Source: Bacillus pseudomycoides DSM 12442
GTDB taxonomy: Bacteria; Bacillota; Bacilli; Bacillales; Bacillaceae_G
Assembly (NCBI RefSeq): GCF_000161455.1
Contig: NZ_CM000745.1
Coordinates: 1,154,063-1,218,062, forward strand
Length of the DNA: 64,000 nt
Direction: 5' to 3'
Below, in pieces: positions 16,742-25,318 of this stretch; the first letter of the stretch is position 1, and every line of letters begins with the position of its first letter. Position numbers and translations under genes: made by a program. The notes beneath the pieces are model-generated. The model saw nothing but the letters and a program-made list of their open reading frames with translations, was not told where the DNA came from and did no database searches.

Positions 16742-17673
16742 TGCATTCTCGAGTGAACCACGAGGTGTGACTTTTAGGTTACCGCTGTTGAATTTCAATT
16801 ACCGTATTTAGATTACTAATTCAAAACAGTAGAGCGACACGAGACAGCAACCTCAAAAGTTTTTCTCATATAGTTTCGCTCAGAGACCACTTAACGTTTC
16901 AAACACCTAAAGGCAATACATGAGTAAAACTATTCGAAAAGTTTTCAATAAGTATAAAACCAGTAGTACCAAAGGTTTGGCGATTCATGAGTCGGACGCA
17001 GAGGGTAAGTTCGACAGGGAATGACTTGAAAAATGTGACACTTGTAGTGATTACTGTATGAGGACAAAATTTAAGAGTTTTGTCACAGTTTTTCTATTTA
17101 TATATATGAAGGACCAGAAAGAGAAAAAGCTATATCTCACAATATAGTATTCTCTGATATGCAACTCTTCTGGTAACTACAGTTATGAAGGGGAAAAATG
17201 AGGAAAATTATTTTCCTCCAAAGAATGCTAACTCTTTTGTCACACAAGACTCATATTAGTTTATGTAAGGTGAATTTAAGAGTCTTGTAACACTTTCCGT
17301 ACATCTTTTATGAGGACAAAAATTTAAGAGTTTTGTCACAGTTTTGCTATCTACACTTATGAGGGCACAAAAAAAGACTTTTTCTAATTTAATGCTTCGA
17401 GGTGGATTCTAACTAGCTTATAAATAAATTATTTGTAGGTTGGTAGAGTTCATCTCTAGGGATATATTGAGTTGCTTCTTATTAGCGGATGCTGATTGAG
17501 GTTTATCACCTTTCTTCCTCATGAGTTCGCTGTGAAGCTTTTTGTTGTAAGTTACCTCCATTGCTTGGTTAGTCAGTTCGATCCCCCTTGAGCTGGCTCC
17601 CTTTTTGGAGAGTAGTTGGTAAACAAGCGAAACTAAACAAATTAACAACAAATAATATATAGGAGGCTACGAG
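16742..17673. other. Gene-free region with iterons, candidate replication origin
   Basis: No plus-strand gene is visible; a 77-codon minus frame at 17418-17651 lacks a ribosome site and is not called. The region carries direct repeats at 17058-17350 and sits directly upstream of an HTH gene and a winged-helix replication-type gene, the usual place for a plasmid or satellite origin. Confidence 0.45.
17058..17350. repeat. Iteron-like direct repeats (TTAAGAGTTTTGTCACAG)
   Basis: Two nearly identical ~40-bp copies (17058-17097 and 17310-17350) begin ATGAGGACAAAA and contain TTAAGAGTTTTGTCACAG. Two weaker copies lie between them: ACTCTTTTGTCACAC near 17230 and TTAAGAGTCTTGTAACAC near 17277. Repeats of this size ahead of rep-like genes commonly bind the replication initiator. 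Confidence 0.55.
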
Positions 17674-17883
17674 ATGGGATTCTATGTAGATATCAAAAGA
17701 TTAACTTGCAAGAGAGGAATCACATTAGATCAACTCAGTGATAAAACAGGGATTCACAAGGCTAATCTTAGTAGAATGGCTTACGGAGAACCTGTAACAA
17801 TGAGAACGGTCAATAAGATTGCTATAGCGTTAAACATTAAAGAAGCTAATGAATTGCTAACATTTAGAAAAGAAGAATACTAA
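17674..17883 (+). CDS. Small XRE/Cro-type HTH regulator
   Basis: A 69-residue protein. KRGITLDQLSDKTGIHKANL contains the helix-turn-helix, followed by SRMAYGEPVTMRTVNKIAIAL, the usual Cro/CI-like third to fifth helices. AGGAGG precedes the ATG. It probably regulates the replication-type gene 29 bp downstream, with which it shares a transcript. No dimerisation domain beyond the HTH is present. Confidence 0.82.
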   Translation: MGFYVDIKRLTCKRGITLDQLSDKTGIHKANLSRMAYGEPVTMRTVNKIAIALNIKEANELLTFRKEEY

Positions 17884-17912
17884 AAAAGGGAAAGCAGGGA
17901 GGAGAAAACTAA

Positions 17913-18731
17913 ATGGTTACTACAGAAATGACAGGTAAAGAATTAGTCGAAGCAGGATATGAACTTGTGAGTCTAGCTCAAAAGGAAGCCCGAAAGAAAT
18001 ACCTAAATAGTATGAGCCAACGAGATGGGAGACATTTTATCATGATGAAACGAGATAATTTCAAAGTAATCAAAGAGAATTTAACTTTACAGCAGCATGG
18101 AGTATTACTTTATTTAGCAACTTGTATGAAAATTAATCGAGGTGGGAAATTGTTCACTGAGAAAGGTGATCTACTAACAGTTAAACACTTGGTAGCAAGC
18201 TTAGATAAAACACGTTCTCAAGTTAATAAAACCCTATCAGAATTAGAATCTAATGGATTAATCACTCGTGAGACGGTAGGGAAAACAACTTATGTAAATA
18301 TGACTGACGCAGTATTTGTTTGTGAGAAATTAAAAGAGGAATACAAGGTAGTTAAAATCTTCAAAGCTCACCTACAAGAGAAAGCAAAGTCTATCTCGTT
18401 AAATGCTCTAGGGTTGTTTGGAATGATGCTTTCTTATATGAGTTGGAATACTAACTTAATTGTTGAGAATCCTGATGAGGAAGAAACTAGTAGGATTGTA
18501 CTCTTAAAGCGTAAGCACCTAGAGGGGTTGCTTGGACTGTCTCGGCCTACTGTTAAAAAGTTAATGGACGAGTTAGGGAAGAATCGCTTGATTGTAGAGA
18601 TTAAGTCGGTCACAGAAGCTATCTGTTTAGATCCTAAAGCAGTAAGTCGTCAAGCTAAAAAGATTACTTTGGAGGAACTACTGGATAATATCGAGAAAGC
18701 CTCCTTCTCTAAAGATAACTTCAAGAAATAA
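17913..18731 (+). CDS. Winged-helix replication-initiator-like protein
   Basis: A 272-residue protein with two winged-helix-like segments: TLQQHGVLLYLATCMKIN with LVASLDKTRSQVNKTLSELE, and HLEGLLGLSRPTVKKLMDEL. The arrangement resembles RepL/RepA-type plasmid initiators and phage replication regulators, though I cannot fix the family by eye. GGGAGGAG lies before the ATG. It follows a small HTH gene and the iteron-like repeats. A role in replicating a circular form of the island is the best inference; a MarR-like regulator is the alternative. Confidence 0.6.
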   Translation: MVTTEMTGKELVEAGYELVSLAQKEARKKYLNSMSQRDGRHFIMMKRDNFKVIKENLTLQQHGVLLYLATCMKINRGGKLFTEKGDLLTVKHLVASLDKTRSQVNKTLSELESNGLITRETVGKTTYVNMTDAVFVCEKLKEEYKVVKIFKAHLQEKAKSISLNALGLFGMMLSYMSWNTNLIVENPDEEETSRIVLLKRKHLEGLLGLSRPTVKKLMDELGKNRLIVEIKSVTEAICLDPKAVSRQAKKITLEELLDNIEKASFSKDNFKK

Positions 18732-18827
18732 AACTACAGAATTCATCACCGTAACATTACCACAGAGAAATTTCAAAAGTAAAACCCTAATAGTATCACC
18801 TTAAGGGAAAAACAAAGGAGATAAATC

Positions 18828-19568
18828 ATGATGAATAACTTACTAGTGTTTGACCATGAAGAATTAGGACAAGTTAGAAGTATCAAACAAGGAGAAGAAA
18901 TTTACTTTGTAGCTAAAGATGTATCAGACATTTTAGAGTTTAGGGACGCATACACCGCTACTAGAGGGCTGGACGATGATGAAAAGCTCTTACACACAAT
19001 TTATGTAGCAGGTCAAAACAGAGAAGTAACACTTATTAACGAGTCAGGTCTCTACGGTTTAATTCTAACGAGTCGCAAGCCACAAGCTAAAGCCTTTAAG
19101 AAATGGATTACCAGTGAGGTGCTACCTAGTATCCGTAAAGATGGTGGCTATCTTGTAACAACTGAGGAAGATGATGAACAAGCTATCATGGCTAAAGCGT
19201 TATTGCTAGCTCAGAGAACACTCGAAAGAAAGAATGTACAACTTAAGCAAGCTGAGGAGACTATTAAGATACAAGTTCCAAAGGTTGAATACACTGACAA
19301 GGTTCTTTCCACAGAAGGATACTACACAGCAACCGAGGTAGCAAAGATATTTGGTATGCGATCACCTCAAGGGTTGTATAACAAGTTAGTGGATAAGAAA
19401 ATTATCTATAAGAGCAGAAAAAAGAATTACCTCCACAAAGCAGAGTATTCATTCCTAAGAGATGAGAATTACATCAGATACCAAACTACAGCGTTCGGAC
19501 TTCAAATGTTGTTCTCCGAGTTGGGACGCTATTGGATTGCTCAACAGTTAGGAATTATTACTCAGTAA
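18828..19568 (+). CDS. Phage antirepressor (Bro-N plus C-terminal domain)
   Basis: Residues 1-110 are a Bro-N domain: VFDHEELGQVRSI, FVAKDVSDILEF, TLINESGLYGLILTSRKPQA and KKWITSEVLPSIRKDGG. After a coiled-coil linker, residues ~160-246 form a KilAC-like DNA-binding domain (EGYYTATEVAKIFGMRSPQG). Such proteins relieve lysogenic repressors or act as regulators in phages and satellites. Two decayed relatives occur in the same island, at 16.3 kb and a short piece near 24.3 kb. AAAGGAG precedes the start. Confidence 0.88.
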   Translation: MMNNLLVFDHEELGQVRSIKQGEEIYFVAKDVSDILEFRDAYTATRGLDDDEKLLHTIYVAGQNREVTLINESGLYGLILTSRKPQAKAFKKWITSEVLPSIRKDGGYLVTTEEDDEQAIMAKALLLAQRTLERKNVQLKQAEETIKIQVPKVEYTDKVLSTEGYYTATEVAKIFGMRSPQGLYNKLVDKKIIYKSRKKNYLHKAEYSFLRDENYIRYQTTAFGLQMLFSELGRYWIAQQLGIITQ

Positions 19569-19663
19569 TCCCCACGTAGTACAACTTCTAAAATATTAAT
19601 CCTCATAATTCCCCATGAGGTGGCGAACCCAAACTAATTAAAACTAAGGAGATGTGATCATTT

Positions 19664-20341
19664 ATGTTAAACAAATTATTCGGCTCAAACAAAAAGGTTA
19701 AAACTGTAGAGGCTGCACAGAGCGATTTAAATAAAGTTGATGAGCTAGTTGTTTCCTTGGAAACTAAACGGAATGAGCTACAAAGTACTATCTCTAAAAT
19801 CAACAATGCTATGAATATCATCGAGGCAACTATTCTGATTGACCCTAGCAACGCAAACTTAAATACAAAAGCAAAAGGTGAGAAGCAACTAGGGGAGTTA
19901 AACAACGAGGTTCAATCAGTGCAAGCTGAGCTAGATAAAGCTAGAGAACAACGCCAGGAAGCACAGCAAGCCTACGTACACTCAAAAGGTGAGCAAGTGA
20001 AGAAAGAACATATTGAGGCTTCTGCTAAGGATAAAGCTACTTATCACTTATCAGACTTTGCAGAGCGACTAGGTAAAGATTGCTTTGCAGGTAAAGGCTA
20101 CGAGGATTTAGGCTTGGCATTCGGCTTTGGAGAAACTAAGTCATTCCATCCAGATAGTGAAGAGTTCAAGTACATTCAGGAGTTAGGTAAAGAGATTAAT
20201 AGCGAGTCAGATAAGAAAGGTGAGGCGATTGTTATTGAAGCTCTACAAGCAATGTTGACCGTCCTCAATAAGCATGGCATTGAGTTAACTGAGAAGGGTA
20301 ACAGCTTAATGAAACACTTTAAAGCAGAAACTAACAAATAA
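19664..20341 (+). CDS. Coiled-coil protein of unknown function
   Basis: A 225-residue protein. Residues ~15-110 are Lys/Glu/Gln-rich heptads (NKVDELVVSLETKRNELQS), clearly coiled coil. The rest is mixed alpha/beta (LGKDCFAGKGYEDLGLAFGF). GGAGATG precedes the ATG. It lies in the plus-strand operon between the antirepressor and the protease-like gene. Scaffold-like or regulatory roles are possible; nothing decides between them. Confidence 0.65.
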   Translation: MLNKLFGSNKKVKTVEAAQSDLNKVDELVVSLETKRNELQSTISKINNAMNIIEATILIDPSNANLNTKAKGEKQLGELNNEVQSVQAELDKAREQRQEAQQAYVHSKGEQVKKEHIEASAKDKATYHLSDFAERLGKDCFAGKGYEDLGLAFGFGETKSFHPDSEEFKYIQELGKEINSESDKKGEAIVIEALQAMLTVLNKHGIELTEKGNSLMKHFKAETNK

Positions 20342-20416
20342 TAACTGACAGCAACTCTGCCTTGCTGGTGGCACTGGTGAGGCAGGCAATCTATTAAACT
20401 ACAGAGGTGAAAACAC

Positions 20417-21103
20417 ATGAGTTACAAACGACACGAATTGAATTTAATCGAGTCCTTTTCAGAAGGTATTAAACAAGGTGAAGACCTAGTGAAAGACGCT
20501 GAATTGTTCTCGGTAGGCACTCACAGAGGTCAAAAGTATGAGGTAGTAGATCTACAGAGGTTAGCCAATAATTTTAATGCTGAGGAGCAGATACCTATTC
20601 AGTTAGATCACTCAGAGTCAATCAAGGATACTGTAGGCTTTCTTGAAGAGGTAAAAGTTCAAGGGGATAAGCTTATTGGCAAACTGCGAGTAATCGATGA
20701 GTTCACTAAAGAACGTATCTCCAAAAAGTTAATGAAGAAACTCTCTATCTCATTCTACACAAACAATGAAGGTAAACCTGAGAAGCTACGTGAGGTTCCT
20801 CTAGTGGCCTTCCCTCAAGTTAAAACCGCTCAACTATTCCATGAGAACGGCAACTCGATAGCTGATCTACAGCGTAAAGCTGATATTCTCTCACGAGAAG
20901 CAAATCTACTATTACAATACTCAGAGATACGAAATAAGGCTCAACGATTGGAGTTAGGGCTAAAACCGTTAACTAAGGAATTCAATAAGCGAGAAGCACC
21001 TAAGAAGCCGACAACTCGTGAGATTGAAGCTGCCAAGAAGGCTCAAGAAGAATTTGACAAGTTCTATGCAGAATACACAAGTAATCTACATTGGAGTAAC
21101 TAA
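20417..21103 (+). CDS. Phage prohead protease / Mu I-like protein
   Basis: A 228-residue protein. EQIPIQLDHSESIKDTVGFL and KKLSISFYTNNEGKPEKLRE, followed by VPLVAFPQVKTAQLF, match the pattern of Mu gene I and related prohead protease or scaffold proteins: an H near LDHS, then an SISF strand and an L-x-EVxLVxxP block. The C-terminal ~80 residues are helical and Lys/Glu-rich, as in a scaffold part. It is followed by a small-terminase-like gene, the order found in phage packaging modules. Catalytic residues were assigned by eye only. Confidence 0.6.
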   Translation: MSYKRHELNLIESFSEGIKQGEDLVKDAELFSVGTHRGQKYEVVDLQRLANNFNAEEQIPIQLDHSESIKDTVGFLEEVKVQGDKLIGKLRVIDEFTKERISKKLMKKLSISFYTNNEGKPEKLREVPLVAFPQVKTAQLFHENGNSIADLQRKADILSREANLLLQYSEIRNKAQRLELGLKPLTKEFNKREAPKKPTTREIEAAKKAQEEFDKFYAEYTSNLHWSN

Positions 21104-21116
21104 CGAGGTGATACTA

Positions 21117-21779
21117 ATGAATAAACCAGCACCAAGAAAAGGAGCTAGACCATCTAAATTAGATGATCCAAGACTGAAAGCTTTAGCTGAGAAGGTTGCG
21201 GTTGCCAAGGAGAAAGACAATCAGGAAGCTCTCAAGAAACTCCGTAGCCAGCTCAAGAAGGAACCGACTATATGCGGTGCTATCAAGGGTGACGGTAGGT
21301 TGTGCCTGAGAAAGCCACACATTAAAGAGGATGGTTCTACTAATGGAAAATGTCCGTTCCATGGCGGTAAGTCTACCGGGCAAAAAACTGAGGAGGGGAG
21401 GAAGAAAGCTATGGCAAATTTAAACCCCAGAGCTAACCTTATTCACGGAGCTTACTCAAAAGAATTCAAAGAGATGCTATCTCAAGGGGAGACTGACTTG
21501 TACAACGGGTTAATGGATTACTACATTGAAAACTATGAGGTCGATCCGTTTAACCTTGTACTCGTAGACCGATTTGCTATCAATACTGTTAAATCTATGA
21601 GAATGGACTCTAAGGACTTCTTGCGAGATAGCAAAGCTTACAACGATACTGAGGTAAAACTTATCCGTTTCGCTGAGTCCCTAGGATTGAACCAAAAGTT
21701 TAAGCAATCTAAGGAACATAAAGATAACGCTAGTAAAGTAGATCTTAATGCGTTATTTGACATGGGAAATGAACAGTAA
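21117..21779 (+). CDS. Small-terminase-subunit-like protein with HGGKS zinc motif
   Basis: A 220-residue protein. Residues ~45-85 contain ICGAIKGDGRLCLRKP and CPFHGGKSTGQ, a Cys/His cluster known from phage proteins near terminase genes. NPRANLIHGAYSKEFKEML and the helical C-terminus resemble small terminase subunits that choose DNA for packaging. GAGGTG precedes ATG 21117. No large terminase, portal or capsid gene is present, so if the call is right the product would act on a helper phage's machinery, as in phage-inducible islands. Confidence 0.6.
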   Translation: MNKPAPRKGARPSKLDDPRLKALAEKVAVAKEKDNQEALKKLRSQLKKEPTICGAIKGDGRLCLRKPHIKEDGSTNGKCPFHGGKSTGQKTEEGRKKAMANLNPRANLIHGAYSKEFKEMLSQGETDLYNGLMDYYIENYEVDPFNLVLVDRFAINTVKSMRMDSKDFLRDSKAYNDTEVKLIRFAESLGLNQKFKQSKEHKDNASKVDLNALFDMGNEQ

Positions 21780-21787
21780 GTAAATAT

Positions 21788-22155
21788 ATGAGATGGCGAC
21801 CCACTAGGCACACTTTGCAGGTAGAAAAACAGTCGTCCTCAGTGTTAAATCCTAGGAAATTAGTGAATTTGACTACAAGAGAGAAGCTTTCAAGCCTCAC
21901 AATAAATACAAACAAGCTACTAAGCGAGCTTAAGGAGGAGATGCTTATGAGCAGACACATTACTTACCTAGCTCTGAGGAGGATATCGATTCTGTGAAGC
22001 AAAAGCTACTTAGCGTGTATTCTAACATATTTAACTCTATAGTTATCCCGCTCAGATTAACTGTAAGTGAAGTAACTGAGCTAGAATACCAAGGAGGCCA
22101 AGCTGAGGAGAAAGCCAATTTACGTCTCCTAGAGAGTGAGTATGGAGAGTTGTAA
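21788..22155 (+). pseudogene. Two overlapping short frames, possibly one frameshifted gene
   Basis: The first frame (21788-21997, 69 codons) ends in TGA. The second starts at GTG 21994 with GAGGAGG twelve bases upstream and runs to 22155 (KQKLLSVYSNIFNSIVIPLR, ending ESEYGEL). In the second frame, coding-like sequence (YEQTHYLPSSEEDIDSVKQK) already begins ~55 bases earlier, so a one-base frameshift in a single helical gene fits as well as two coupled small genes. Function is unknown. A hairpin terminator follows at about 22160-22196. Confidence 0.4.
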
Positions 22156-22362
22156 TGCTAAAGAGGAGAGCCTAAAAGGTTGCTCCTTTCTTTGTGTGCA
22201 TGTGATCTTGGGGAAATAAGGTTTGTAGCTAAGGAGTTATATTTAAAAATATTTTATTCTGAATATTCTTGAGAAATAGAAATATAGCCTTTTTTGTTTA
22301 TTCAAATTTTGCTATTGTTTATTATAGGGAGTTTTTATATAAAAAGGATGAGGAGGTTATTT

Positions 22363-23457
22363 ATGAACGTTCAAACAAAGGGGAATGAGCAAGTAATCCA
22401 ATTATTAAACGAATGGTATTTAGAGATTCGCTCGAGACATTTAGATAAAGCAAGGGATTTAAAATTAAAAGTGGAGGCGAAAGTTAATGAGGTTAAAGAC
22501 AACTCAGAGTTATTGCAGCATTACTTACTTCTCGATTTTCGATACAATTACTTAATTGATAACTTGAGAGTATCTAAAGATAGTTTTGATGAAATCGACC
22601 TTTATGGTGTACCAACAAATAGCTCGCTAGCGTACTATTATCATTTTTTTAAAGCTATCCACTCTAATGCAATTGGTGAATATACTTTAGCTAAAGAGCA
22701 CTATGAGAAAGCTGAATCTCTTCTAAGGTATATTTCTGATGAACTTGAACATGCAGAGTTTTACTATAAATTAGCTACATTCCGTTATCATGTTTATCAA
22801 GCGCTGTTAGCAATTACTCATGTAACGAAAGCTAAAGAGATATTCTCTAAACATGATGGCAATGAGTTAAATCTTGCTTTTTGTAATAACCTTTATGGAC
22901 TAGCTTGTGTTCATTTAAGAGAATGGGAATTGGCTGAGGAGCATTTGACTTCTGCAATGAATACTTTTCAAAAGATAGAGGAAGAGCACTTTATCCTTAT
23001 GGTTCGCCAAAATCTAGGTTTAATGTATGCAAGTCAAAACCTCTCTTCATTGGCTATTCGTTATTTATCTGAAGTTAATGAAAAAATGCCAACGAATTAC
23101 AGAGCTCTATTTGTTGAAGCTAGAGAGCAATTTAAATTAGGTCAAACAGAAATTGCTTTGGAGCTTATCGAAAAAGGTTTAACAATATGTAAACAACTAG
23201 AAAACAATGAGTATCAGTACCGATTGATAATTTTAAAATCTATGGTTCAAAATATACCAGCTCAAGAGTTAGAAAAAGTAGTTTTAGCAGGAATGGATTA
23301 CTTTAAAAGAGAACAACTATGGGAGTATGTTCAAGAGTATACTGAAGTAGTGGCTGTGCAGTACCACAATGAAGGTAACTTTGAACAAGGAAGTAAGTAC
23401 TTTTATTTAAGTTATGAAGCTAAAAAAGAAGTTCACAAGAAGGAGGCACTAAAATGA
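22363..23457 (+). CDS. rap: Rap-family TPR regulator
   Basis: A 364-residue all-helical protein. The N-terminal part (NEQVIQLLNEWYLEIRSRHL) forms the Rap three-helix bundle, followed by tandem TPR repeats (AEFYYKLATFRYHVYQALLA; FCNNLYGLACVHLREWELAE; MVRQNLGLMYASQN). Rap proteins bind Spo0F or response regulators and are inhibited by a small secreted Phr peptide. ATG 22363 has GAGGAGG seven bases upstream; the longer frame from 22294 lacks this. Its stop overlaps the phr start by four bases. On a mobile island it would link host sporulation or element excision to cell density. Confidence 0.9.
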   Translation: MNVQTKGNEQVIQLLNEWYLEIRSRHLDKARDLKLKVEAKVNEVKDNSELLQHYLLLDFRYNYLIDNLRVSKDSFDEIDLYGVPTNSSLAYYYHFFKAIHSNAIGEYTLAKEHYEKAESLLRYISDELEHAEFYYKLATFRYHVYQALLAITHVTKAKEIFSKHDGNELNLAFCNNLYGLACVHLREWELAEEHLTSAMNTFQKIEEEHFILMVRQNLGLMYASQNLSSLAIRYLSEVNEKMPTNYRALFVEAREQFKLGQTEIALELIEKGLTICKQLENNEYQYRLIILKSMVQNIPAQELEKVVLAGMDYFKREQLWEYVQEYTEVVAVQYHNEGNFEQGSKYFYLSYEAKKEVHKKEALK

Positions 23458-23588
23458 AGAAAGTGATACTTGGTTTAATGGGAATTGTAACAATTTTGAC
23501 GCTAACACTTGGAGTATATACTACAGTAGATGAGCAGCAAACTACTACCCTAGTGAAAACTATGGCAGATGGAAACACTGGAGGTTGA
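23454..23588 (+). CDS. phr: Phr signalling peptide precursor
   Basis: A 44-residue pre-peptide directly coupled to rap (ATGA overlap). It starts MKKVILGLMGIVTILTLTLG, a Sec signal sequence, followed by a short exported tail ending LVKTMADGNTGG. Phr tails are trimmed to a 5-7 residue peptide at or near the C-terminus; MADGNTG or ADGNTGG are candidates. The peptide would be re-imported by Opp and bind the neighbouring Rap. It was too short for standard gene finders but has a good ribosome site (AAGGAGG). Confidence 0.88.
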   Translation: MKKVILGLMGIVTILTLTLGVYTTVDEQQTTTLVKTMADGNTGG

Positions 23589-23731
23589 TCTCTTTAATAA
23601 AGAATTAACAGAAGCAGGGAGAAATCCTTGCTTTATTTTTGTGCAAAATCAGAAGTGGAGTATCATTAAATTAGGATATCCGAGGGGGATTACTGTAGGT
23701 GAACGCTCCTTTGCTTTTGTTTGGTTTTCGG

Positions 23732-23980
23732 TTAATCTGTTAACTTCTTGCCAGCGTACATGTGAGTTAGCATTTTATCGATCTTATCCGCTTTGTCTAT
23801 TGTATGTATCTTGTTGAGTTGAATAAAAGCGGTATAAAACCTTTTAGCGTCCTCAATTGTATCTAGTTCATAGAAGTCTTTGACTTTACCGTAAAACTTT
23901 TGTTGTTTACTTTCCAATGGCTCACCTCGTTTCCTTAGTGGCTTGAGTAGATCATAATCTAAAGGTTCTAGAACCATCAA
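23732..23980 (-). CDS. Small helical protein of unknown function
   Basis: An 82-codon frame, helical and Lys-rich (KIDKMLTHMYAGKKLTD at the end). The likely start is a TTG inside the frame at about 23917 with GAGGTG five bases upstream, giving ~61 residues beginning ESKQQKFYGKVKDFYELD; ATG 23977 lacks a ribosome site. I recognise no family. It faces the rap-phr pair and may belong to the integrase-side gene set. Confidence 0.45.
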   Translation of the reverse strand: MMVLEPLDYDLLKPLRKRGEPLESKQQKFYGKVKDFYELDTIEDAKRFYTAFIQLNKIHTIDKADKIDKMLTHMYAGKKLTD

Positions 23981-24378
23981 TAGATAATTGGAAAGTTTTT
24001 TAATTTATTTTCATAAGAATGATAAAATAGACGAAATTTTATTAGAGACATCTATAAGTTTGACTGTGGAGTTTTCTTTTGGTTGGATACAAATCGGTTG
24101 CTCTCATAAAGCGTCTTATAAGTCAATGTGAGAGGTTGTTCTCTCTGGTGTGGCATTCCAGCAGACAATGAAACGAGTACAAATATCCTTAGAAGCCGTA
24201 CAAGCTCGAACAAGAACCTGATAGTTTACCACCCTTAGCATGCAATCAAGAATATACTTAATAGCACCACCTCAAGGGTTAATGCTGAGAAGGACAGAAA
24301 CCAGTTGCTAGGGATTATTACTTATCAGTAATAACAATGTGTGAAACGCTAGTGACTCGATAGAGGGCGCTCTTCAGG
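23981..24378. other. Decayed region with antirepressor-like tail
   Basis: No intact gene. At 24262-24330 the sequence resembles the 3' part of the antirepressor gene at 18.8 kb (CACCTCAAGGGTT; then a frame reading QLLGIITYQ and stop, against QQLGIITQ and stop). This suggests a deletion remnant of a duplicated antirepressor. Confidence 0.4.
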
Positions 24379-25161
24379 TTAACCTTGTAGGAAATCAAAC
24401 AGCTCACACTTAAGCCTTCTTTGCCCAACAGACATCATCTTTGCGAGAACGCCAAACAAGTAGCCTTTGAAGCCTTTTCTAATTTTGTTCATCTTCAGAG
24501 CAAATACAGATTGTTTAAATGCTGAGATTGCTATCTCGGTTGTATCAACTAAATCAGGTGCATACTTGTAAGCTGCCAATTTAACTTTTCCCCACATAGC
24601 ATAGATTTCCTTAGCTGTATAAAAGAAAGGGGATACTGTATTGATAAATTCCATTGGTACACATGAGTTAGTCAAATAAGATACATCTAACTCGTCGATA
24701 TTAACAGATGCGCTATTACGTATCTTTAATTCTTTAGAGCTTTTAGCTTTAAGTGTAATGGCTTCTTCTTCGTGAGATGGCTCCTCAAGTTGCTCAAGAG
24801 TAGGCTCAGCAACTTCTTTGCAAGATGCCAACGCATGGTGACGCTCGAAAGGATTAATTACACAGATAAACGCTGAGTAGCCACCACTAACAGGTTTAAA
24901 CTGCTCAATACGAGTAATGATTCCTAATTCGCTGAAACGTTTGAGGGCACGCTGAACAGTACGCTTAGAGTATCCTGTTAGGTCTGCTAATGTATTATTC
25001 TTCAGGTAGCTAACTCCAACGAACTTACATGAGTAGTTTGATAGCTTTAGAAGTATCACTCGTTCGCTGTCCTTTAAATTATATTCCTTAAGAGTGCGAT
25101 CAATAGTTTTGTCCATCTCAGCAACAGACTGAAAGCTTTCATATTGTCTTAATTTCTTCAT
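24379..25161 (-). CDS. Helix-turn-helix replication/regulatory protein
   Basis: A 260-residue protein. Residues ~35-110 form a winged helix (NNTLADLTGYSKRTVQRALK, RFSELGIITRIEQF), the type seen in phage and plasmid replication proteins and DUF HTH_36 proteins. An acidic linker (EEPSHEEEA) leads to a helical C-terminal domain containing FYTAKEIYAMWGKVKLAAYK. GGAGGAAAAG precedes the ATG. It is transcribed toward the island interior, downstream of the integrase gene. Whether it initiates replication or represses transcription cannot be told. Confidence 0.65.
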   Translation of the reverse strand: MKKLRQYESFQSVAEMDKTIDRTLKEYNLKDSERVILLKLSNYSCKFVGVSYLKNNTLADLTGYSKRTVQRALKRFSELGIITRIEQFKPVSGGYSAFICVINPFERHHALASCKEVAEPTLEQLEEPSHEEEAITLKAKSSKELKIRNSASVNIDELDVSYLTNSCVPMEFINTVSPFFYTAKEIYAMWGKVKLAAYKYAPDLVDTTEIAISAFKQSVFALKMNKIRKGFKGYLFGVLAKMMSVGQRRLKCELFDFLQG

Positions 25162-25267
25162 GCTCTTTTCCTCCTATGTAATTAAGAAGGAACACCCCTT
25201 GAGCTAGTACCAATGAGCATGATACAATAGCAAACAAGGAAGCTCCTTCGAGTTTCTTTAGTAGCTG

Positions 25268-25310
25268 TAGAGAACCCTGTTCGGTCGCCAAACTAGCAGG
25301 GTTCTCTTTT
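25268..25310 (+). terminator. Hairpin between integrase and HTH gene
   Basis: AGAGAACCCTG pairs with CAGGGTTCTCT across a 20-base loop, followed by TTTTTATTT on the plus strand. It separates the integrase stop from the next gene's promoter. Confidence 0.6.
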
Positions 25311-25318
25311 TATTTGTC

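Noticed and set aside
16920..17024. 34-codon frame starting MSKTIRKVFNKYK
   Set aside because: No ribosome site; ATGAGTAAA-like words recur nearby as part of the repeat background.
17418..17651. 77-codon minus-strand frame upstream of the XRE gene
   Set aside because: No ribosome binding site, atypical composition, and it overlaps the presumed control region of the downstream operon.
23569..23817. 82-codon plus-strand frame after phr
   Set aside because: It starts inside phr in another frame, lacks a ribosome site and overlaps the better minus-strand frame at 23732-23980.
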